Below, in pieces: positions 42,677-52,981 of a stretch of 64,000 nt of DNA; position 1 is the first letter of the stretch; each line of letters starts with the position of its first letter. Under the pieces are notes generated by a model that did not search any database, had not been told where the DNA came from, and was given only the letters and a program-made list of their open reading frames with translations. Where the stretch lies: contig JAEWPC010000047.1 of the NCBI GenBank assembly GCA_023460795.1, positions 1-64,000 on the forward strand, in the 5' to 3' direction. Source of the stretch: Bacillota bacterium (GTDB taxonomy: Bacteria > Bacillota > Bacilli > Paenibacillales > Paenibacillaceae). The translations under genes and the position numbers were made by a program.

Positions 42677-43977
42677 TCCGCAACAGCTCCTTTGCTCATT
42701 AGCGATTCTTGGTCAATCGTCAACCTAGCCGAGGTTCCGGTTTCTTCGAGCAGCCGCTCCAGCCGATACGACCTCTCCTGCGGATCGGTTCCTTTCGTTG
42801 CAAAAACGCTGTACAGCATCTTTAGTCCTTGGCGAAGCTCGTCGTCCGTCGGCTTGCGCCCCGTCTCCTTCACCCGTCGCGCAAGCTTCTCTACGTTCCG
42901 GTACGGTTCGATTACTCCTGCCCGGTATGCCGTCTCGTCGAAACATCGATTGCGGGTAGCGACCGCGATCGCCAGACAACGCGTCAGGAAAGCGAAGTCA
43001 TCGGAACGCTGCGCTTGTCTCGCATCATCGGCTTCGGCTTCAACTTCGACTACGAACCGAACGGCCGATTCCACTCCGTCGTCCATGCTCTTAACGCCGA
43101 CCGCGGGTTCGAACGACTCCCACATCCTAGACAGCACGCGCCCCGGTCCGGCCTCGATTAAGCGCGTCACGCCGTGAGCGGCCATCGTCTCCATGCAGGC
43201 AAGCCAGCGGACGGGCTGCGTCAGCTGCGATACGAGGAGCCGGATCGTATTCGCCGGTTCTTCGTCATGCGGAAACCCTGTAACGTTGGAGATGACCGGC
43301 CATTCGGAATGGCGGAAATCGCATGCCTCCAACCGTTCGCGAAACCGCGTCGCCGCGCTCTCCATGCAAGGACTGTGGAACGCTCCGCTGACGTTTAATG
43401 GCGTTAAACGTACGGACTGACCCGTCAACAAGTCTTCCAATCTTCGAAGCGCGTCGCGATCTCCCGATACGACTCGTTGATTCCGCGAGTTGATGCCCGC
43501 GAGCACGACCTCGGAACGTTCCTCCGACGCTTGGCGAAGCAGCGACTCCAGACGCTCGTCCGGCAGTCCGCTAATCGCGGCCATGCCTCCAGGCCGTTCC
43601 CGCGCCGCTTCCTGCATCAGCTCCCCTCTGCTCCGTACGAGCTTGACGGCGTCCGCCAACGCGAACGTTCCGCTGCAGGCAAGCGCCGTAAATTCGCCCA
43701 AGCTATGGCCGGCGCCGACGGACGGGATAACGCCCCCCTCCTCCAACCATGCCCTGTACGCCGCCACGCCATAGGTCAGAATGGCGGGCTGGGCGTTCCG
43801 GGTATCCGTCAGCTCGGAAGATGGACCTTCGGCGCACAGCTTCAGCAAGTCCCATCCGAGCGCGTCCGACGCTTCTTCGAACGTCAGACGCGCCGCGGCG
43901 TATCGCTCGACGAGAGCCTTGCCCATTCCGGAATATTGCGAGCCTTGCCCGGGGAATAACCATCCTACCTTTGCCAT
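42673..43977 (-). CDS. Trans-acting malonyl-CoA:ACP transacylase, FenF-like
   Basis: The 434-residue protein has a FabD-like domain (residues 1-290: WLFPGQGSQYSGMG, catalytic Ser in AGHSLGEFTALA, LNVSGAFHSPCME, EAGPGRVLS). A helical C-terminal extension of about 140 residues (FAFLTRCLAIAVATRNRCFD, LRQGLKMLYSVFATKGTDPQ) matches my recollection of FenF from the mycosubtilin cluster. It presumably supplies malonyl units in trans to the KS module, which lacks an acyltransferase. ATG 43977 has GAGGAG seven bases upstream and lies four bases after the NRPS stop. Upstream in-frame ATGs give Arg-rich nonsense. Confidence 0.9.
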   Translation of the reverse strand: MAKVGWLFPGQGSQYSGMGKALVERYAAARLTFEEASDALGWDLLKLCAEGPSSELTDTRNAQPAILTYGVAAYRAWLEEGGVIPSVGAGHSLGEFTALACSGTFALADAVKLVRSRGELMQEAARERPGGMAAISGLPDERLESLLRQASEERSEVVLAGINSRNQRVVSGDRDALRRLEDLLTGQSVRLTPLNVSGAFHSPCMESAATRFRERLEACDFRHSEWPVISNVTGFPHDEEPANTIRLLVSQLTQPVRWLACMETMAAHGVTRLIEAGPGRVLSRMWESFEPAVGVKSMDDGVESAVRFVVEVEAEADDARQAQRSDDFAFLTRCLAIAVATRNRCFDETAYRAGVIEPYRNVEKLARRVKETGRKPTDDELRQGLKMLYSVFATKGTDPQERSYRLERLLEETGTSARLTIDQESLMSKGAVAE

Positions 43978-43981
43978 GAGA

Positions 43982-46900
43982 TTACTCCTCCTCCTGAAGG
44001 GACGCGGCTTCCTCGCGGACGGCGGCGACCGTCTCCATCGACCGCCATTCGTTCGCCAAGCGAGCCGTCCATGCCGCGAACGCCTGCAGCAGCTCCTTCG
44101 CCTTGTCCTTGCGGACGGCGCCGGCGTTGTACTCCAGCTGCAGTATCCCTGTTCCTTCCGCTTCTCGCATCGTGGCCGCCAAATCGGATGGTTGCGGGGA
44201 CGGTTCCGACGCTCCATTCCGGTACATCGGCACGATGCCGTTATTCTCGTGCTCGGTCATCCGATCAGGCACGGCGCCGGATGAAGCGGACGAAGGATCC
44301 GACTTCCAGACGCTAAGCTGCGCCAACAATCCGGAGAATCCGTCCGAGGACGCGAGATCGACCTCCAACGTCCGAATGCCTCGTCCGAAGCCGACGGTCA
44401 GCAGGTCGAACTTCGGTTGGCGGAACGCCCGGGCTAGCACGACGATCCATATGGCCAAACCCGCCAAGTCCGTTCCTATTCGCGCCCGCTCGGCGAGGAA
44501 ACGGATATGGCTCAGCGTGTCCGGCGCCAGTCTCAGCTGCAGGAAATCCCCCGCCCGCCGCTGACGGTCGGCCGGAAGCCACGTCTCTGGCGTATGTAGC
44601 GGGATCAAAGTCTTGCGCTCCCGGGAGAGATTCTGGCGATTCATATAATCCGCCAGCTTGGCGATCGTCGGATATGCGAACAGATCCGTCACGCCGATGC
44701 GCCCGTCGAACTGTTGCTCGAGCTCGCGATGCATCCGCACGAGAAGCAAAGAATTGCCGCCGAGCTCGAAGAAGTTGTCGTTCACGCCAACCTTCTCCCG
44801 TTGCAACAGCTCCGTCCATAACGCGGCCAATCGGCGTTCGGTCTCGCTTTCGGGCGCGGCATACGCCGTTCCCGTGTCCATTGTTCCCTCCGGCTCCGGC
44901 AACGCCTTGCGATCGGTCTTCCCGCTCGCCGTCAGCGGCATCGCTTCCAGCTGCATGAACGCCGCCGGGATCATGTAATCCGGCAACCGTTCGGCGCAAT
45001 GGCGTCTAAGCTCTCCGCTCGTCAAGCCACGGTCCGCCACCACGTAGGCGCATATCCGCTTGCCTCCGGTGCCGTCGTCTCGAACGGCCGCCGCAGCTTC
45101 CGACACCGCTTCGTGCAGCAGCAGCGTCCGCTCGATCTCGCCGAGCTCGATCCGGTAACCGCGGATTTTCACTTGATCGTCGATGCGTCCTAAGTATTGG
45201 ATCTGTCCGTCTTCCATCCAACGCGCCAAGTCGCCTGTCCGGTACATGACTTCTCCTGGCATGAACGGATTCGGCACGAATTTCTCCGCCGTCAGATCCG
45301 GTCGGTTCACATAGCCTTTGGCCAGTTGCACGCCGCCGATGCACAGTTCGCCCGGAACGCCTACCGGCTGCGGAAGCCCTTCCGGACTTACTACGTACAG
45401 AGAAGTGTTGTCAATCGGACGACCGATCGGCACGATGTCCAGCGAGCTATCCGATTCGCATTCGTAGACAGAGACGTCCACCGTCGCTTCCGTTGGGCCA
45501 TACAGGTTCACGAGCTTGACGTGTTCCAGCCCGAGCTCCCGCATCAGCTCGTAGAACCGGTCGACATGAGCGCGATGCAGCGCCTCGCCGCTGGCGAATA
45601 CGCGCCGCAGCGAACCGAGCTGCTCTCGCAGCCGTTCCCGCGGTTCGGCTTGAGCGGCTTCGAGGAACGCCGCCAGCATCGACGGCACGAAATGCATCGT
45701 CGTGACGCGCCGTCGTCCGATGGCCTCGATCAGCAGACCAGGGTCTTTCTCCGCGCCCGGGGCGAGGAATGCGACCGATGCGCCTGCCATCGCCCACCAG
45801 AACAGCTCCCACACGGACACGTCGAAGCTGTAAGACGTCTTCTGCAGGATAACGTCGTCCAGTTGCAACGGATAAGCCTTCTGCATCCAGTTCAGTCGAT
45901 TGATGATCGAACGGTGGCGGATCATCACGCCCTTCGGACGCCCCGTCGAACCGGACGTATACAGAATGTAGGCGAGCCCTTCCGCCGAGCAGACGGGCAA
46001 CGACGGTTCTATCGACGGCTGGTCAGGTTCCTTCCATTGCGGATCGTCAAGATCGATCGCAAAGGCGTCCGGCGCTGCACGCCCGGCAACTTCCAGCCAG
46101 CTGCGCTGCGACAGCACGACTCGCAAGCCGCAGTCGTCCGCCATGTATCTGAGCCGGTCTATCGGAAAATCCGGGGGCAGCGGCACGTAAGCTCCGCCGG
46201 CCTTCAAGATGCCGAGCATGCCGGCCATCATGGCGGCGGATCGCACGGCCATGAGGCCGACCGGCTCTTCCGGCGACAGCCCTGCCGCAAGCAAACGCTG
46301 GGCGATTCGATTCGCTCTGGCGTCCAGCTCGCGGTACGTGAGCCGTTCGTCTTCGAATGCGGCGGCGGTCCGATCCGGCGTCTTAGCCGTTTGCCGGCTG
46401 AATATCTCCTGAAGCGTAAGCGAATTCGGATATGGCGCCATCGTATCGTTGAACGTCTCCACGATCCGTCGCCGTTCATCGTCCGCGAGCAGCTCGATCT
46501 CGCCCAGCTTCAGGTTCGGGTTGTGCGCGATCGATTCCGCCAGCCGCACAAAATGACTTGCCATGCGCTCAATCGTCTCGCTCCGGAACAAGGATGTCCG
46601 GTATTCGAAGCGGCAGAGTAACTTGCCGTCAGGCTCCTCCACGATCTCGAGCGTCAAGTCGAACTTGGCCGTCGTCCGCCTGAGCTCGTAAGGCTCGAAC
46701 CGCGTTCCCTCGATCGTCACGGACGGGATGCCCGTGTTCTGAAGCACGAACATGACGTCGAACAGAGGATTGCGTCCGATATCGCGCCGTACGCCAAGCT
46801 TGTCCACCAGCAGCTCGAAAGGATAACGCTCGTGCTCCAAAGCGCCGAGCACTCGCTCCTTCGTCTGCTCGAGAAGCTCGCGGAACGTCGCTCCTCTCTC

Positions 46901-49900
46901 CGGACGAGTTCGCACGACGACCGTGTTCACGAACATCCCGATCAAATCGGCCAAATCGGCGTGCGGTCTTCCCGCGACCGGGCTGCCGATCCATAAGTCG
47001 GTCTGCCCGGTGTGTCGGTGCAGCAAAGCCGTAAAAGCGGCGAGCAACGTCGCGTACAGCGTCGTCCCCGTCCGGGTGGATAGGTCGGACAGTCCGCGGA
47101 CGATTCGAGGCTCCAATTCGATCAGGACTTGATCGCCCAGGTGGTCCATCCGCTCCGGCCGCGCATAGTCGACGGGAAGATTCAGGGTCGGAACCTCTCC
47201 GGACAATTCCTCCAGCCAATACCTTTCCTGCTCTTCGCAAGCTTCGGATGACAACCAGACCGAGTGCCAAGCGGCGTAATCCCGATATTGCACCGGAAGC
47301 TCCCACGCCGGCTTTCCTTCATACAGCGCCATGAACTGCCGCGCAAGCACGGCCATGGATACTCCGTCGGCGATGAGATGATGCAAATCCAGAAGCAGCA
47401 AGTGTACGTCCGGTTCCTGCATCCGGAACAGCTTCACCCGCAGCAGCGGCGATTGTTGAAGCCGGAAAGGTTGTACGCAAGCTTGCACGAGCGCCTCCGG
47501 ATCCGATATCCCGGCTTCTTCGAAGTCGATTCCCGCGAGCGCTTCGGCGGATACGCGTTGGACGGGCTGTCCGTCCGCCCAATCGAAGGATGAGCGAAGC
47601 GTCTCATGCATGCGGGATAGCGAACGCACGGCCGCCGACAACCGCACCCGGTCGAGAGGACCGCGAATGACCAGCGCGGACGTCAGATGGTAGGCCGTGC
47701 CGTTCTCGTCCATCGACTGAAGCACGAACAACCGGTTTTGCGCCGGGGATAACGGATAGAACGTCCGCGCTTCGACTTTAGGAATCGGAGCATAGCGCGC
47801 ACCGGCGCTATCACGGCCGTCTTCGTCCAGGAACGAGGCGAGCTCGCGGATCGTCGGTCTTCGGAATACGTCGCGAAGCGATATCGAACGATCGAAATCG
47901 CGATGGATCGCGGAGACGAGTTCCGCGGCCTTGAGCGAGTGGCCGCCGAGCTCGAAGAAGTTATCGTTCGCGCCGACCTTCTCCCGCTGCAGAAGCTCCG
48001 TCCATAACGCGGCCAGCTTGCGTTCCGTATCGCTCTCGGGCGAGGCATAAGCCGTTCCCGTGTCCATCGTCCCTTCCGGCTCGGGCAGCGCTTTGCGGTC
48101 CGTCTTCCCGCTCGCCGTCAGCGGCATCGCTTCAAGCTGCATGAACGCCGCCGGGATCATGTAATCCGGCAACCGCTCGGCGCAATGTCGTCTCAGCTCT
48201 CCGCTCGTCAAGCTGCGGTCAGCCACCACGTACGCGCAAATTTGCTTGCCTCCCGAGCCGACGTCCCGCACGGCCGCCGCAGCTTCCGACACCGCTTCGT
48301 GCAGCAGCAGCGTCCGTTCGATCTCGCCGAGCTCGATCCGATAGCCGCGGATTTTCACTTGGTCGTCGATGCGACCCAGATACTGCACCTGCCCGTCTTC
48401 CATCCAGCGGGCCAAGTCGCCTGTCCGGTACATCACTTCTCCGGGTATGAACGGATTCGGCACGAATTTCTCCGCCGTCAAGTCCGGACGGTTCACGTAG
48501 CCTTTGGCCAGCTGGATGCCGCCGATGCACAGCTCGCCCGGAACGCCGATCGGTTGCGCCAGCCCTTCGGGGCTCACGACGTAGAGCGACGTATTGTCGA
48601 TCGGGCGGCCGATCGGCACGAAGTCCAGCGGGCTATCCGCCTCGCATTCGTGCGCCGACACGTCCACCGTCGCTTCCGTCGGTCCGTACAGATTCACGAG
48701 CTTGACGTGTTCCAGCCCGAGCTCGCGCATCAGCGCGTAGAACCGGTCGACGTGGGCGCGATGCAGCGCTTCGCCGCTGGCGAACACGCGCCGCAGCGAA
48801 CGGAGTTGCTCCCGCAGTCGTTCCCGCGGCTCGGCTTGCGCGGCTTCGAGGAACGCCGCCAGCATCGACGGCACGAAATGCATCGTTGTCGCCCGATGAC
48901 GTCCGATCGCCTCGATGAGTCGCGCAGGGTCTTTCTCCGCGTCTGGTTCAAGAAACGCGACCGACGCGCCTGCCATCGCCCACCAGAACAGCTCCCACAC
49001 CGATACGTCGAAGCTGTAGGGTGTCTTCTGCAGGATAACGTCGTCCGCCAGCAGCGGGTATGCCTTCTGCATCCAATTCAAGCGATTGATGACCGAGCGA
49101 TGGCGGATCATGACGCCTTTCGGCCTGCCAGTCGAACCGGAAGTATACAGAATGTAGGCGAATTGTTCCGCCGAACCCTCAGGCAGAGACGAAACCGCGA
49201 GAGAACCCTCTGATTCCTTCCACCCAAAATCGTCCAAATCTATCGTTAAAGCTTCCGGCGCTGCCCGTCCAGCCATGTCCGACCAGCTGCGCTGCGACAG
49301 CACGATTCGTAAACCGCAGTCGCTAGACATGTATCTCAGCCGGTCTTCCGGAAAATCCGGCGGCAACGGCACGTAAGCCCCGCCGGCCTTCAAGATGCCG
49401 AGCAATCCGGTCATCATGGCGGCGGAACGCTCGGCCATGAGGCCGACCGGCTCTTCCGGCGCCAAGCCCGCTGCAAGTAAGCGCCGGGCGATCCGGTTCG
49501 CGCGCTCGTCCAATTCGCGGTACGTCAGCCGCTCCTGCCCGAACACGGCAGCGATCCGATCCGGCGACAAATTCGCTTGCCGACGGAACATCTCCTGCAG
49601 CGTCAGCGAATCGGGGAACGCCGCCTTCGTATCGTTGAACGTCTCGACGATCCGTCGCCGCTCCTCGTCCGAACACAGTTCGATCTCGCCGAGCTTCCGG
49701 TCTAGATCTAGCGCGACCGCGTCCGCCAGCCTCGCGAAATGGCCCGCCATACGTTCTACCGTCTCCCGCCGGAACAACGCGTCGTTATATTCCCAGACGC
49801 AGGTCAGCGCGCCTGACGGCTCCGGATATACGTCAAGCTTCAAGTCGAGCTTAGCCGAACGTGTCTCGGCCGGCTGCTGCTCGAACCGGCATCCCGCGGC

Positions 49901-52900
49901 TTCGAAGCGGTTGAACGCCGCTTCCGCCTGGTTGTGGTAGACGAGCATCGTGTCGAACAGCGGATTTCGCGACGGGTCTGGACGTTCGCCCGACAGCGCG
50001 ATGATTCTCTCGTATGGAAGCTCTCCATGCTCCAACGCTTCCCACACGCGATCGCGCGTCCGGCGCCAATATTCGCGGAACGGCATCCCGCTCTCGCCAT
50101 GCAACCGGACGGGGACGTAATTGTTGAACATGCCTACCATGGCCGAAGGATCTGAGAAGTTCCTGCCGGCTAACATCAATCCGACCGACAAGTCCGATTG
50201 TCCGGTGTATCGCTGCACGAGCAAACCGTGCAAGCCGATCAGCAACGAGGTCATGGTAGCGCCTTCGGATCGGGCTAATCGCTCCCACGCGCGAACCGAC
50301 TCCGCGGCGAGCTCGATGCGGACCGTTCCCCCGGAGAACGTCTTCTTACCCGGACGAACCGAAGCATCCGGCCAGTTTAATCCCGGCAGCGCCTCCCGAA
50401 GCGCCTTTTGCCAATAAGCTTCGTCCCGGGCGCGCGCCGAGAATTGTTCCTCCCGCTTCGCATAATGCCGGTAACCCGAAGCGATCGGAGGCAACGCCTT
50501 ACCACTCAGCAACGCGGCGAATTCCTTCAATAACACGTTCATGCCGATGCCGTCGGCGGCGATATGATGCACGACGAGCAGCAGCAGATGGCGCTCGCTT
50601 CCGTCCGTCCATAATCTGGCCCGCATCATCGGCGCGACGGCAAGATCGACAGGTTCGATTAATCCCGCTACGCCGCTTTCCCGCAATCGCGCTTCGGGGA
50701 AAGCATCGGCATCGCACCGGGTTACTTCAACCTCGACCGTAGCTTCGCCGGGTTTATTCACGATCTGAACGAGCTCGCCTTGCTCCCACGCGCTCTCGGT
50801 ACGAAGCGTCTCGTGCCGGTCGACCAACGACTGCAGTGCAGCTTGGATCTGCTCAGCCCGCATGGGACCGTTCACGGACAACGCGACAGGGATGTGGTAC
50901 GCCAAGCCGATTCCTTCCGATAACTCGACGAGCGCCATTCGCTTCTGCGCGACGGTCGCTGTGTAGCGGTCGGCGTCAGCCGCAGAATCATCCGCGAAGA
51001 TTGAAGCCTCCGAAGTTAACGACACCTTGTCTTCTCGACGAATGCGCTCGATCAGCTCTCGTGCCGTCGGATAGTCGAATACGTCTCGAAGCGTCAGCTC
51101 GGCTCCCCATTCCCGGCGAATGCCGGCAAGCAGCAGCGCGGCTTTAAGCGAATTCCCCCCTAACTCCTGATAATGATCGTCCGCCCTTACGCTCTCTACC
51201 CCCAGCGTCTCCCGCCAGATCGCCAGCAGCCGGAGCAAATCCTCCGGGTGCTCCTCCGCGACTGGGGAAACAGCCTCCTCCTCCGCGAGCATTCCCAATC
51301 GCAGGACTTCCAGTTCCCGTAACGCCTCGTCCCATTCACCGGAAGCGAAACGTTCGGCGAGCTTGTATCGCTGGATTTTGCCGCTGGTCGTGCGAGGAAT
51401 GCCGCGGACGGGTACGACGCGAGAGACGTCCAGACCGGTTTCCCGGTTTAATTGGCGGCGCACCCGTTCCGCGAGCGGAGCAAATTTGTCGAGCTTTCCT
51501 CTATGCTGGACGAATAGGACGATACTCTCTTCCCCGCTGTTGTCGTCCCGCACTCCGCAAACGGCGGCTTTACCGTATCCGACCCCTTCGACCGCTTCCG
51601 CCCTTTTCTCCAGATCATGGGGGTATACGTTCCTTCCGCGTACGAAAATAATGTCCTTGTGCCGGCCCGTGATGACGAGCCGTCCTCCCCGGACATAACC
51701 GACGTCGCCGGTTCGCAGCCAGCCGTCCGACGTATGCGCCTTCTTGCTCGCCTCCGGGTTGTTATAATAGCCGCAAGTCACGTTGGCGCCGCGGATGACG
51801 ATATGCCCGATCTCGCCTTCCGGCAACTCTTCCTCGGTGTCGCCGACGATTCTCGCCTCGCAGCCCGCGACCGGATAACCGACATCGACGAATACGACGG
51901 CTCCGTCATCTCCATCCGCGGCGTTCCGCGGCGACTGCCCGATTCCCAAATGGCCGGCTTCAAGCCGCACCGGGATGAGCCGCTCGTCCGGCGGCGGGAA
52001 CGTCACCGCGAGCGTAGCTTCCGCCAGTCCGTACACCGGGAACATCGCCGCCGGATCAAGTCCGTACGGAGCTAATTCCCGGACGAAACGCTCGGTCCAT
52101 TCCGCGGAGATCGGCTCCGCTCCGTTGAAGATCAACCTGATGCACCCAAGATCCCAGCCTTCCGCTTCCGCCGGCTTGAAACAGCTTAAGAAATGCTTGT
52201 AACCGAAATTAGGCGAAGCGATCGACGTAATCCGGTGCTCGCTCGCTTTGGCTAGCCAAAGCATCGGGTCGAGCATGAATTGCGACGGCTGCATGAGATA
52301 TTGATCCATGCCCGCGAACATCGGCGCTAGATGAAAGCCGATCAAGCCCATGTCGTGGGTGAGCGGCATCCAGCTTAAGGACGAGTCGTTCTCGGTCGTT
52401 GCCGAGCATGTAACGATCGCTTCCATATTGGACAGCAAGTTCGCATGAGTGAGGACGACGCCCTTCGGTTCTCCGGTGGAGCCGGAAGAAAACTGCAGGA
52501 ACGCGATATCCTCTCCGCTTGCCGGCCAAGGCAGCTCCTCGGATTCCAATGTCTCACCCGAGACAAGAGCTTCCTGCAGCCGGTCCCAGCCGATCGTCCG
52601 CTCGGCGGCCAGGCTATCCATCGCTTCCGATCCGGCATCCGAATCCTCAACGAGCCACGGACGGTTCAACAGTCCCCATACGTGACGCAGCTTGGCTTGA
52701 TTCTCCTCGCTGCCTCCCGCGGCTAGCGGCACGGGGATGAAGCCTCCGAGCAAGCAAGCCCAGAACACGGTCGCGAAAGCTTGCGGGTCTTCGAGCCGGA
52801 CGACCACCTCGTCCCGAGCGCGAATTCCTCTACCCCGCAAGTGAGCCGCCAAAACCATGCTACGCGCTCGCAGCTCGGCGTAAGAGAGGCGCGACTCCGA

Positions 52901-52981
52901 TTTTTTATGAATGAATACGATGCCTTTATCGCTATGCGACGCGCGTTCCAGCACGTCCGGCAAGTTCGTCAAGCGTTTCAT
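43982..52981 (-). CDS. Loading NRPS: FAAL-PCP-C-A(Ser)-PCP-C-A(Ser)-PCP-C-lobe
   Basis: The 2999-residue protein opens with a fatty acyl-AMP ligase (LQFSSGSTGEPKGVVLTHAN, MPLTHDMGLIGFH, YGLAEATLAV, DIIFVRGRNVYPHDLEKRAE). A PCP follows (LGGNSLKA, about 607), then C (HHIAADG, about 805), A1, PCP (LGGHSLKA, about 1679), C (HHLIADG, about 1869), A2 and PCP (LGGNSLLL, about 2739). A degenerate C-terminal condensation lobe closes it. Both A domains read D-V-W-H-F-S-L-V-D-K (FDVSVWELF, THFVPSML with M for the first T, VFASGEAL, LYGPTEATVD), the EntF-type Ser code. This is therefore the probable starter: acyl-Ser-Ser. No epimerisation domain is visible. ATG 52981 overlaps the thioesterase stop codon, so I prefer it to the ATG at 52987. 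Confidence 0.93.
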   Translation of the reverse strand: MKRLTNLPDVLERASHSDKGIVFIHKKSESRLSYAELRARSMVLAAHLRGRGIRARDEVVVRLEDPQAFATVFWACLLGGFIPVPLAAGGSEENQAKLRHVWGLLNRPWLVEDSDAGSEAMDSLAAERTIGWDRLQEALVSGETLESEELPWPASGEDIAFLQFSSGSTGEPKGVVLTHANLLSNMEAIVTCSATTENDSSLSWMPLTHDMGLIGFHLAPMFAGMDQYLMQPSQFMLDPMLWLAKASEHRITSIASPNFGYKHFLSCFKPAEAEGWDLGCIRLIFNGAEPISAEWTERFVRELAPYGLDPAAMFPVYGLAEATLAVTFPPPDERLIPVRLEAGHLGIGQSPRNAADGDDGAVVFVDVGYPVAGCEARIVGDTEEELPEGEIGHIVIRGANVTCGYYNNPEASKKAHTSDGWLRTGDVGYVRGGRLVITGRHKDIIFVRGRNVYPHDLEKRAEAVEGVGYGKAAVCGVRDDNSGEESIVLFVQHRGKLDKFAPLAERVRRQLNRETGLDVSRVVPVRGIPRTTSGKIQRYKLAERFASGEWDEALRELEVLRLGMLAEEEAVSPVAEEHPEDLLRLLAIWRETLGVESVRADDHYQELGGNSLKAALLLAGIRREWGAELTLRDVFDYPTARELIERIRREDKVSLTSEASIFADDSAADADRYTATVAQKRMALVELSEGIGLAYHIPVALSVNGPMRAEQIQAALQSLVDRHETLRTESAWEQGELVQIVNKPGEATVEVEVTRCDADAFPEARLRESGVAGLIEPVDLAVAPMMRARLWTDGSERHLLLLVVHHIAADGIGMNVLLKEFAALLSGKALPPIASGYRHYAKREEQFSARARDEAYWQKALREALPGLNWPDASVRPGKKTFSGGTVRIELAAESVRAWERLARSEGATMTSLLIGLHGLLVQRYTGQSDLSVGLMLAGRNFSDPSAMVGMFNNYVPVRLHGESGMPFREYWRRTRDRVWEALEHGELPYERIIALSGERPDPSRNPLFDTMLVYHNQAEAAFNRFEAAGCRFEQQPAETRSAKLDLKLDVYPEPSGALTCVWEYNDALFRRETVERMAGHFARLADAVALDLDRKLGEIELCSDEERRRIVETFNDTKAAFPDSLTLQEMFRRQANLSPDRIAAVFGQERLTYRELDERANRIARRLLAAGLAPEEPVGLMAERSAAMMTGLLGILKAGGAYVPLPPDFPEDRLRYMSSDCGLRIVLSQRSWSDMAGRAAPEALTIDLDDFGWKESEGSLAVSSLPEGSAEQFAYILYTSGSTGRPKGVMIRHRSVINRLNWMQKAYPLLADDVILQKTPYSFDVSVWELFWWAMAGASVAFLEPDAEKDPARLIEAIGRHRATTMHFVPSMLAAFLEAAQAEPRERLREQLRSLRRVFASGEALHRAHVDRFYALMRELGLEHVKLVNLYGPTEATVDVSAHECEADSPLDFVPIGRPIDNTSLYVVSPEGLAQPIGVPGELCIGGIQLAKGYVNRPDLTAEKFVPNPFIPGEVMYRTGDLARWMEDGQVQYLGRIDDQVKIRGYRIELGEIERTLLLHEAVSEAAAAVRDVGSGGKQICAYVVADRSLTSGELRRHCAERLPDYMIPAAFMQLEAMPLTASGKTDRKALPEPEGTMDTGTAYASPESDTERKLAALWTELLQREKVGANDNFFELGGHSLKAAELVSAIHRDFDRSISLRDVFRRPTIRELASFLDEDGRDSAGARYAPIPKVEARTFYPLSPAQNRLFVLQSMDENGTAYHLTSALVIRGPLDRVRLSAAVRSLSRMHETLRSSFDWADGQPVQRVSAEALAGIDFEEAGISDPEALVQACVQPFRLQQSPLLRVKLFRMQEPDVHLLLLDLHHLIADGVSMAVLARQFMALYEGKPAWELPVQYRDYAAWHSVWLSSEACEEQERYWLEELSGEVPTLNLPVDYARPERMDHLGDQVLIELEPRIVRGLSDLSTRTGTTLYATLLAAFTALLHRHTGQTDLWIGSPVAGRPHADLADLIGMFVNTVVVRTRPERGATFRELLEQTKERVLGALEHERYPFELLVDKLGVRRDIGRNPLFDVMFVLQNTGIPSVTIEGTRFEPYELRRTTAKFDLTLEIVEEPDGKLLCRFEYRTSLFRSETIERMASHFVRLAESIAHNPNLKLGEIELLADDERRRIVETFNDTMAPYPNSLTLQEIFSRQTAKTPDRTAAAFEDERLTYRELDARANRIAQRLLAAGLSPEEPVGLMAVRSAAMMAGMLGILKAGGAYVPLPPDFPIDRLRYMADDCGLRVVLSQRSWLEVAGRAAPDAFAIDLDDPQWKEPDQPSIEPSLPVCSAEGLAYILYTSGSTGRPKGVMIRHRSIINRLNWMQKAYPLQLDDVILQKTSYSFDVSVWELFWWAMAGASVAFLAPGAEKDPGLLIEAIGRRRVTTMHFVPSMLAAFLEAAQAEPRERLREQLGSLRRVFASGEALHRAHVDRFYELMRELGLEHVKLVNLYGPTEATVDVSVYECESDSSLDIVPIGRPIDNTSLYVVSPEGLPQPVGVPGELCIGGVQLAKGYVNRPDLTAEKFVPNPFMPGEVMYRTGDLARWMEDGQIQYLGRIDDQVKIRGYRIELGEIERTLLLHEAVSEAAAAVRDDGTGGKRICAYVVADRGLTSGELRRHCAERLPDYMIPAAFMQLEAMPLTASGKTDRKALPEPEGTMDTGTAYAAPESETERRLAALWTELLQREKVGVNDNFFELGGNSLLLVRMHRELEQQFDGRIGVTDLFAYPTIAKLADYMNRQNLSRERKTLIPLHTPETWLPADRQRRAGDFLQLRLAPDTLSHIRFLAERARIGTDLAGLAIWIVVLARAFRQPKFDLLTVGFGRGIRTLEVDLASSDGFSGLLAQLSVWKSDPSSASSGAVPDRMTEHENNGIVPMYRNGASEPSPQPSDLAATMREAEGTGILQLEYNAGAVRKDKAKELLQAFAAWTARLANEWRSMETVAAVREEAASLQEEE

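Noticed and set aside
43978..44217. 80-codon N-terminal extension of the malonyltransferase gene
   Set aside because: Arg-rich sequence without similarity that overlaps the end of the NRPS gene; a good ribosome site precedes ATG 43977.
45197..46621. Plus-strand open frame of 474 codons opposite a Ser A domain
   Set aside because: It is antisense to a clearly conserved adenylation domain, is Arg/His/Pro-rich, has no ribosome site, and appears in similar form opposite the other two copies of the same domain. It is a mirror of GC-rich codon use.
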